From: an uncultured Sphingomonadaceae bacterium | Lineage (GTDB): Bacteria; Pseudomonadota; Alphaproteobacteria; Sphingomonadales; Sphingomonadaceae | Reading direction: 5' to 3' | Length of the DNA stretch: 64,000 bases | NCBI GenBank assembly: GCA_937996655.1 | Contig: CALKUK010000016.1 | Coordinates: forward strand, 1 to 64,000 | Part shown: positions 59,060 through 64,000 of the stretch, piece after piece | Layout: every line of letters begins with the position of its first letter | Position numbering within the stretch: the first letter of the stretch is position 1 | The notes under the pieces: generated by a model | What the model saw: the letters and a program-made list of their open reading frames with translations, nothing else | What the model was told of the DNA's origin: nothing | The model's database searches: none | Program-made: the position numbers and the translations under genes

Positions 59060-59461
59060 TCAAATCTCCTGGTCTTGAAGGATGCGGATGCGGTGTTCGA
59101 CAAGGCCCGCCCAAGGACCTGCCGGGTCCCGCGCGATGAGCGTGCGGGTGAAGACAAGGCTGATGATCCGGCCATGATCGAGCGTGCGAGGCAGGGTCCC
59201 CATCGCTGCTTCCACAGCGCCGGTCAGGCGGTGCAGTCGTGCAGGCACCTCGCCGTCATCCCACAGCGTCACGGCAAAGCGGACTTCCCGGCCCTGCTCG
59301 GTCTTGGTGCTCCAGTCGGTCACCGGCCCATCGCCGATGGCCGCATAGGGAAAGGCCGCGCGCGGCGGTGGCCCGTCATAGACGCCCGTCAGTTCTGCCA
59401 AGGCCGGGTCTGCCGACAGATGCGCGACCACCACCTTTTGGAGGTCAATCACGGCGCTCAT
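59060..59461 (-). CDS. DUF3168 tail terminator/completion protein (GTA gp8-like)
   Basis: A 133-residue protein of the DUF3168 type (LQKVVVAHLSADPALAEL; AAFPYAAIGDGPVTDWSTK; VRFAVTLWDDG). It caps the tail at the head end. ATG at 59461 overlaps the 64-residue upstream gene by 4 bases; the next gene starts one base after its stop region. Confidence 0.88.
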   Translation of the reverse strand: MSAVIDLQKVVVAHLSADPALAELTGVYDGPPPRAAFPYAAIGDGPVTDWSTKTEQGREVRFAVTLWDDGEVPARLHRLTGAVEAAMGTLPRTLDHGRIISLVFTRTLIARDPAGPWAGLVEHRIRILQDQEI

Positions 59462-59652
59462 CGCCCGAAACTCCGAAGCGCCGGATCCGTGATGAGGCGG
59501 CGGCGGAGGCGTTTACCCGAAAGAACGACACCCTCTTCAGTGCGGGTGATGGTGATGCCCGGCAGCGGTGTGACCTGCACCAGACGTTCAATCTGTGCGT
59601 TGCGCTTTTGCGTGGCGACAGCCTGCGCCTTCCCGATGATCCGTTCAAACAT
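59458..59652 (-). CDS. Small GTA-cluster protein of unknown function (64 aa)
   Basis: A 64-residue basic protein starting MFERIIGKAQAVATQ and containing VLSGKRLRRRLITDPALR. It sits between head-closure and tail-terminator genes, overlapping the former by one base and the latter by four. It has no recognised family, but the tight packing and position imply a structural or assembly role. A basic tail could contact DNA. Confidence 0.7.
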   Translation of the reverse strand: MFERIIGKAQAVATQKRNAQIERLVQVTPLPGITITRTEEGVVLSGKRLRRRLITDPALRSFGR

Positions 59653-59978
59653 CAGCGGACCTCCTCACAAGAGAGAACCATGCGGGCAGGGTCTTGCGGG
59701 TCGCTCACGACACCACGCACGCGCAAATATCGACCGCGCCAGACCAGCCGTGTGCCCGGCACAATCCCCTCGCGTTTGCGCAGCGTGACCGACCAGCGCG
59801 GCAGTGCGGAGAGCACGTCGGCGGCGGCGAGATCTCCGGGCATCGACGGCGTGATCGCGGCCCAAGCAGCGCCATCATACAGAAAGCCGCCCATGCGCCC
59901 GCCCAGCGCATCGCGCGCAGGGTTGGGCTGTTCAATGGTTACGCGCTCCCTCAGCGCGCCTGCAAATTCCCCGCTCAT
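59652..59978 (-). CDS. Head-tail joining (head-closure) protein, GTA gp7-like
   Basis: A 108-residue protein of the phage head-tail joining family (ERVTIEQPNPARDALGGRMGGF; RWSVTLRKREGIVPGTRLVW; RGVVSDPQDPARMVLSCEE). It closes the head under the connector. ATG at 59978 overlaps the connector stop by 4 bases. Confidence 0.87.
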   Translation of the reverse strand: MSGEFAGALRERVTIEQPNPARDALGGRMGGFLYDGAAWAAITPSMPGDLAAADVLSALPRWSVTLRKREGIVPGTRLVWRGRYLRVRGVVSDPQDPARMVLSCEEVR

Positions 59979-60520
59979 GCCAAACGCAGCCTGCGCCAGG
60001 GCCGGAGCAGCGCTGCAACGGCGGCAGGCGGGCCGACATCGTCTGCCGCATCGCGGTGCGCGTGGATGTGGGCGGCCAGCCGGAGGATGCCCAGCCGCAC
60101 CGGCTCCGGCAGGCTGGCCCAATCAGCCGCGAGCCCTGCGCTCAGCGAGACACGCACGCGCCCGGCCATTCCCGGTTGGAGGACGCGCACCCAGCCTTGG
60201 CCATGGGCATCGATATCCATCCCATAATCGCCCACCGGCAAAGCGAAGGCAGCGCCATCTGCAGGCACGCCTTCAACGCCGGTGATGCTGCGCACCGGCA
60301 CGCTCGACAGGCGTTGCCAGCCAGAGCCCGCACCCAGAACTTCCGTCACCGGGCGCTGCAACAGCAGCTGCGCGGTAAAGGCTTCGGCAAGCGCGGCTGC
60401 ATCCGCAATCAGCCGGTCAAGCAGCGCGTCTTCCTCTGCATGGTCGATGCGCAAATAGGCCTTGGCCTCATCGCGCGCAGGCGCAAGCAGGGCGCCCGGT
60501 ATCGGTGCCGGTTCGATCAT
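59975..60520 (-). CDS. Head-tail connector protein, GTA gp6-like
   Basis: A 181-residue gp6-like connector (PhiE125 gp8-type) with ARDEAKAYLRIDHAEEDALLDRLIADAAALAEAFT at the N-terminus and SLPEPVRLGILRLAAHIHAHRD in the C-terminal half. It binds the portal and head-closure ring. ATG at 60520 follows the SGNH gene stop by 33 bases, the largest gap in the cluster apart from that after the capsid gene. Confidence 0.87.
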   Translation of the reverse strand: MIEPAPIPGALLAPARDEAKAYLRIDHAEEDALLDRLIADAAALAEAFTAQLLLQRPVTEVLGAGSGWQRLSSVPVRSITGVEGVPADGAAFALPVGDYGMDIDAHGQGWVRVLQPGMAGRVRVSLSAGLAADWASLPEPVRLGILRLAAHIHAHRDAADDVGPPAAVAALLRPWRRLRLA

Positions 60521-60553
60521 GATCTTGTCCTTGTTGAAAATGAAGGGCGCGGA

Positions 60554-62149
60554 TCAGCCCGCCACCCGCACAAAGCCTGTCCGCGAAAAACGCAGCGGGC
60601 CGTTGGTGTTGATGGACTGCGCCGTCGCCACCGTGTCGTTGCCGAAATAGAGGTTCCATTTGACGACGATGCTGGAGAGAACCGCGACATTGCCGGGCGC
60701 CGCCGTCATGTTCGGCTCAGCGAGGTCCAGAACCTCGGTCATCAGGTCATACCAGACGCCGCCATTGTCGAGGCCATCGACATCACGGAACATGGATCTT
60801 TGGGCGGAATGGACCCGCGCCGTGAGCCTTTTGGTCGCGGTTGCTTCCTGCAGGAACAGCTCCAGCGACGGGAAATAAATACCGGTCGATCCGGCAGGCA
60901 CAAACACCCGGCCAAAGGCGCGCAGCTTATCCGTAAAGGCCAGCCGCCCCGCCGCCACTTCGGCATCCACCGTCGCTTGGGTCGCGAGCCGTTGCCGCAC
61001 CTCAATCTGGGCAATCTGGGACGCGGCAACTGTGCCGGTGACCGTCAGGTCCTGTGTTGTGAAGCCGTCCGGGTCGGTCCCCGCCTTGGCAGCCAAGCCG
61101 GTCAGTCCGGTCGCATTGGCCGTGGCGACAATTTCCCACCCCTGCGCGACATTGGCTGCAGCAGGCGCCACCCCCCAGGTCCCGGCAACGGTGCCATTGC
61201 CGGCGGGCGATGCAAAGATCGGGTTCGTGTTGACATAAGGCTGCTGCGCGCCCGGTGTCGTCAGGCCATGTGTGGTGGGCCTGACAATCTGTGCGGGAAG
61301 CGCGCTCCATTGCGGCCAGATCGCCGACAGCCGGTCCACAGTGATCTGCGCCAGCCGCCGCGCGCCATATTGCGAAGGGTGAATGCCATCCCAAAGCGTG
61401 CCGACCTTGTTGAGATAGGCCGTGCCGGACGCCGGATCGACAAATTCAGCCCAACTATCAATGACGATCACATTGGCCTTCGCATTGGCATGGCCGGAGG
61501 CGAAATCGAGCGTGTTGATCCAGTCCGAAAAGGCCTTGCGCTCCACCGCATTGGTGACGGTGAAACCGGCGACCCCGGCCTTATCAACGCCGCGCGGCAG
61601 CTCATTATAAAGAAGCACAACCTTGCTTGAGAGCGCCGCGATCATCGTCAGGATATTGGCCTGCGACGTTGTGGCAAAGGTGCCGATGGCGTCATTCGTG
61701 CCGGCAAGGACAGCGACAATACCCGCCACATGTGCCGCGGCTGCAGCAAGGCTTTTCTGTCCAGGGGCAGAGGCGAGTATGTCCGCCGCCGTGCCTGCGG
61801 CAAGGCTGTTCTTGCGGAACCATGTGGCAGGGTTGGTCGTGCCCGCACTGTTAAGGCGCGGGCTGGCAACCATCTGCGTGGTCGTGTTGCCATTCTCCCC
61901 GAAATTGGCATTGCGGGCGACGCGCAGCCTGTGCTGCGAACAGGGGCCGATCCAGCCCGCGACCCCAATGGGTTGCAGCCGCGCGATATAGCCGTTGGCG
62001 TCCAGGGTCGGATCAAAGCCAAAGGCTGAACGGCTGTCCCCGAAGACGATCACATCATAATTGGCCGGGACAGGGGCGACCGGGCCGCCGCCTGACAAAG
62101 GGCGCCGCAGGCTGAGCGCGAGCCCGCTGTCAAAGCCAAAGCTGGTCAT
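60554..62149 (-). CDS. SGNH/GDSL hydrolase, probable head-spike fibre or capsular esterase
   Basis: A 531-residue protein. It begins with a phage-fibre-like tail and then an SGNH domain with the nucleophile Ser39 (VFGDSRSAFGF), a Gly/Asn block near 86 (FGENGN), GTND at 150-153 and WDGIHPS with Asp254/His257. About 240 residues of beta-rich region follow, as in spike/fibre proteins. SGNH enzymes remove ester groups from sugars. The gene sits between the spike-base-like gene and the connector, where an enzyme would not normally be, so it may be an attached head spike that trims recipient capsule. One-base overlap with the upstream gene. Confidence 0.85.
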   Translation of the reverse strand: MTSFGFDSGLALSLRRPLSGGGPVAPVPANYDVIVFGDSRSAFGFDPTLDANGYIARLQPIGVAGWIGPCSQHRLRVARNANFGENGNTTTQMVASPRLNSAGTTNPATWFRKNSLAAGTAADILASAPGQKSLAAAAAHVAGIVAVLAGTNDAIGTFATTSQANILTMIAALSSKVVLLYNELPRGVDKAGVAGFTVTNAVERKAFSDWINTLDFASGHANAKANVIVIDSWAEFVDPASGTAYLNKVGTLWDGIHPSQYGARRLAQITVDRLSAIWPQWSALPAQIVRPTTHGLTTPGAQQPYVNTNPIFASPAGNGTVAGTWGVAPAAANVAQGWEIVATANATGLTGLAAKAGTDPDGFTTQDLTVTGTVAASQIAQIEVRQRLATQATVDAEVAAGRLAFTDKLRAFGRVFVPAGSTGIYFPSLELFLQEATATKRLTARVHSAQRSMFRDVDGLDNGGVWYDLMTEVLDLAEPNMTAAPGNVAVLSSIVVKWNLYFGNDTVATAQSINTNGPLRFSRTGFVRVAG

Positions 62150-62415
62150 CAGTAGAGTGCCAGAATGTCAGCCGCGGTCGTGCCCGTCGCGCGGACAAAG
62201 CCCGGGCGGAACGGCAGCACAGAGCCAGATGGCACATTGCGGAAGGTCGCGTCTGCGGCCCCGTTCACGCCTCGCATCACGATATGGCCGCCGGTGCCGA
62301 CATAAAGCGCCTTGGGCGTGGTAATGACAGGGTTGGTATCGTGCGGGACGATGGCGGCGGCGTCTTCGGCGGGCGAGGTCACGCTATCGGCAGACGCGGC
62401 AAAGGGATCGGGCAT
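62149..62415 (-). CDS. Spike-base-like protein (Rcc01079 family type)
   Basis: An 88-residue protein with the beta-strand pattern ALYVGTGGHIVMRGVNGAADATFRNV and PSGSVLPFRPGFVRATGTTAADILALY, as in small phage spike/anchor proteins and the GTA head-spike base of R. capsulatus (Rcc01079, GhsA), from family recall. It overlaps the SGNH gene by one base, so both are made together. It should sit at capsid vertices and hold the spike. ATG at 62415. Confidence 0.75.
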   Translation of the reverse strand: MPDPFAASADSVTSPAEDAAAIVPHDTNPVITTPKALYVGTGGHIVMRGVNGAADATFRNVPSGSVLPFRPGFVRATGTTAADILALY

Positions 62416-62449
62416 GGGGGCCTCCGTTCAGTTGAAAAGGGGAAGGAAC

Positions 62450-62482
62450 GGCCTCTCCCCGCCCGAAGGCGCAGGAGAGGCC
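62450..62482 (-). promoter_or_regulatory. GC-rich hairpin directly after the capsid gene
   Basis: A 9-bp outer stem (62450-62458 with 62474-62482) plus an inner 4-bp stem, placed 8 bases after the capsid stop and 35 bases before the spike-base start. On the minus strand it is followed by a pyrimidine-rich run (GTTCCTTCCCCTTTTC). It could reduce transcription of everything downstream or stabilise the capsid message. It is not a classic T-run terminator. Confidence 0.55.
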
Positions 62483-62489
62483 AGGCCAA

Positions 62490-63557
62490 TCAGCTCGCCG
62501 AAAATTTCAGCAGCTTGATCGCCTCGGAGTTGGAGACGCTGCCCCCCACGCGCTTGGTCGCGTAGAAGTTCACGAACGGCTTGTTGGTGAAGGGATCGCG
62601 CAGCACCGTTGTCTCGGCCCGCTCAGCGATCAGATAGCCCGCCTTGAAATTGCCAAAGGCGATCGACAGGCTGTTGGCCGCAATGTCGGGCATATCCTCC
62701 GCCTCGATCACCGGATAGCCGAGCAGCGTGTTGGGCTGCCCCGCGACGAGCCCCGGCTGGAACAGGAAGGCGCCGTCGGTTGTCTTGAACTTGCGGATGG
62801 CCGCCAGCGTTGCCGAATTCATCACCCAGGCCGCCCCCTGACGATAGGGCGCGCGCAGCGTATGGACGAGGTCGACGAGCTTGTCCTGCGGGTTGGTCGC
62901 AAAGGCACCGGCAGCGCCGGTCGGCACATATTGCAGAACGCCAAAGGCGCGGCCTGCGTCACCGGTGATGACGGGCGTACCGGTCAAAAAGCCCTTGGGC
63001 CGGTTGGTGCCGCTGCCGGACACAAAGGCTGTACCTTCGGCCTTGGCAAATTCAGCCGCGATTTCTGCTGCGAGCCAGCCTTCGACATCGAACGCCGCAT
63101 CGTCGAGCATCGCCTGCGTCGCCGCCGGATTGGCATAGAGATCACCAAAGCTGGGCACGACTTCGTTGAACGTCGGGGTCCCCGTTTCCGGTCGCGCCTG
63201 CGTTTCGGACGCCCAGCCGGAGGCGACGCCGTTCTGCGTCACCAGCTTGCGATAACCCGCCGAGCCGACGCGCACGACATTGGCGATCTGGCGGATCGGG
63301 GAGGCGGCCTTCAACAGCGCATCGATATTGCCGTCAATCTCACGCGGGACGGCAAAGCCGCCATCGGGACCGGTCGTGCCCGAAAAGCTCTTCAGCTCCA
63401 CATCGGTGCCCCGCCGGACATAACCGTCGATAAAGGCAGCGCGCGCCGGGTCTTCGCTGCGGGCGCCCGACAGGGCGGGGCGGTTGGCGACAATGGGGGG
63501 CACTTCCACTGTGTCAAATGCCGCATCAAGGGCATCGGCCTTCACTTCATAGTCCAT
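62490..63557 (-). CDS. HK97-family major capsid protein (GTA gp5-like)
   Basis: A 355-residue HK97-fold capsid protein. Mature-domain signature elements include SGTTGPDGGFAVPREI, SPIRQIANVVRVGS, and AAWVMNSATLAAIRKFK; NTLLGYPVIEAEDMP is the conserved loop. The N-terminal pro-part is only about 55 residues, with no long coiled-coil delta domain, whereas the R. capsulatus capsid is near 400 residues. ATG at 63557 follows CAGGAGAAA. It overlaps the protease by 16 bases. Confidence 0.92.
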   Translation of the reverse strand: MDYEVKADALDAAFDTVEVPPIVANRPALSGARSEDPARAAFIDGYVRRGTDVELKSFSGTTGPDGGFAVPREIDGNIDALLKAASPIRQIANVVRVGSAGYRKLVTQNGVASGWASETQARPETGTPTFNEVVPSFGDLYANPAATQAMLDDAAFDVEGWLAAEIAAEFAKAEGTAFVSGSGTNRPKGFLTGTPVITGDAGRAFGVLQYVPTGAAGAFATNPQDKLVDLVHTLRAPYRQGAAWVMNSATLAAIRKFKTTDGAFLFQPGLVAGQPNTLLGYPVIEAEDMPDIAANSLSIAFGNFKAGYLIAERAETTVLRDPFTNKPFVNFYATKRVGGSVSNSEAIKLLKFSAS

Positions 63558-63970
63558 GCAGTTTCTCCTGTTTGGGGTTCGGGGGTTGGGAGGGGGCGTG
63601 TTTGGGGTTCACTTGCGATCACCCGCGCGAGCGGCTGCATCGGCTGGGTGACAAGGCTGACCTCGATGAGATCAAGCGCGTTGAGTTCCCGAAAAGGGCC
63701 GGAGCTGGCGGCGGCGCGGACGCGGTAGCCAAAGGACAGCCCCTGCCCGACAGGGACGGCCCGCCCGGTGATGGTGCCGGTGACGCGCAATCCGCGATCA
63801 TCCTCCACCAGCGTATCGACCGTGCCGATCCGGCGGGTGGCGTCATGACACCAGAAGACCGGGAGACCCGCCGCTGCGCCGTCAAACGCACCTTTGCGGA
63901 TGATGTCGCCGCCTCGGTCGGGATGGTCGAAAATCGCGGCATAGCCTGCAAAGCGAACGGTCACAGTCAT
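63542..63970 (-). CDS. HK97-family prohead protease (GTA gp4-like)
   Basis: A 142-residue serine protease of the U35 type. It has FAGYAAIFDHPDRGGDIIRKGAF at the N-terminus, the catalytic His in FWCHD, FGYRV, and the catalytic Ser in LIEVSLVTQPM. It matures the capsid and scaffold during assembly. ATG at 63970 overlaps the next upstream gene by 3 bases; its own end overlaps the capsid gene by 16 bases. Confidence 0.9.
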   Translation of the reverse strand: MTVTVRFAGYAAIFDHPDRGGDIIRKGAFDGAAAGLPVFWCHDATRRIGTVDTLVEDDRGLRVTGTITGRAVPVGQGLSFGYRVRAAASSGPFRELNALDLIEVSLVTQPMQPLARVIASEPQTRPLPTPEPQTGETAWTMK

Positions 63971-64000
63971 TCGACCACCAGCCCGGCCAGCCCCAGCTTG
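63967..64000 (-). CDS. C-terminal end of the next upstream head gene (partial)
   Basis: Ten residues (KLGLAGLVVE) and the TGA at 63967-63969 are visible; ATGA overlaps the protease start. In GTA clusters this position is held by a small protein between portal and protease or by the portal itself. The visible tail is too short to decide. Confidence 0.6.
   Translation of the reverse strand, partial: KLGLAGLVVE

Noticed and set aside
60056..61630. A 524-residue plus-strand frame opposite the SGNH and connector genes
   Set aside because: Spans two well-supported minus-strand genes and would break the one-strand order of the cluster.
51389..64000. The structural cluster as an active prophage
   Set aside because: Order, short tape measure and lack of integrase, repressor and lysis genes fit a GTA-type cluster better, although the missing upstream part prevents certainty.
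1..64000. CRISPR arrays, insertion sequences, rRNA genes and replication origins
   Set aside because: No regularly spaced direct repeats, transposase-like frames, rRNA segments or origin-like box clusters were seen.

Overview
The window looks like a chromosomal segment of a Sphingomonadales alphaproteobacterium, perhaps Sphingopyxis/Sphingorhabdus-like. This is inference from GC-rich codon use, the infA-maf-rng-yacG-tRNA-Phe block, a K+-independent HppA, Spinster-type MFS and TonB receptors typical of sphingomonads, short inverted-repeat elements of the kind scattered between sphingomonad genes, and a gene transfer agent (GTA) type head-tail cluster. No database was searched, so genus is not settled.

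Layout. 1-9 kb: a gene end with terminator, two overlapping winged-helix regulator genes behind a palindrome, a lipoprotein, PilZ protein, purC, EF-hand protein, a Tat-lipoprotein molybdoenzyme with its cytochrome b, a BaiN-like flavoprotein, an MFS carrier and rlmN. 9.3-27 kb: a catabolic accessory region with a benzoylformate-decarboxylase-like ThDP enzyme, a PEP-carboxylase-like protein with altered active-site motifs, a Rieske oxygenase (alpha and beta) divergent from a GlcD-like FAD oxidase, and a tight five-gene operon (GntR regulator, HMG-CoA lyase-like enzyme, HyuA, HyuB, class III CoA-transferase) divergent from a TonB receptor. The GntR/TonB intergenic region carries two TGTATACA palindromes that are the obvious operator candidates.

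27-51 kb is mostly housekeeping: small proteins, a secreted amidohydrolase, an HlyD/ABC exporter operon, tRNA-Phe, yacG, an RNase G-like gene, maf, infA, hppA, thiL, an SDR, a quinone reductase, DUF1192, clpA, dienelactone hydrolase, a Bax-inhibitor-1 protein, an MFS carrier, sodC, UDP-glucuronate epimerase, UDP-glucose dehydrogenase and an OmpA protein with a 20-proline hinge.

51.4-64 kb is a compact, all-minus-strand phage-derived cluster in GTA order: (end of an upstream gene), HK97 protease, capsid, [spike base + SGNH hydrolase], connector, head closure, 64-aa protein, DUF3168 tail terminator, major tail protein, two small tail-assembly genes, short tape measure, a giant DUF2460 fusion, DUF2163, NlpC/P60 peptidase, a shortened gp15-like host-specificity protein and a DUF2793 protein. 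No integrase, repressor, replication or lysis gene is seen. Three points stand out: a head-spike module with an SGNH esterase inserted between capsid and connector, a roughly 560-residue TIM-barrel-like extension fused to the distal-tail protein while the gp15-like protein has become short, and a strong hairpin directly after the capsid gene that could set the ratio of capsid to the rest.
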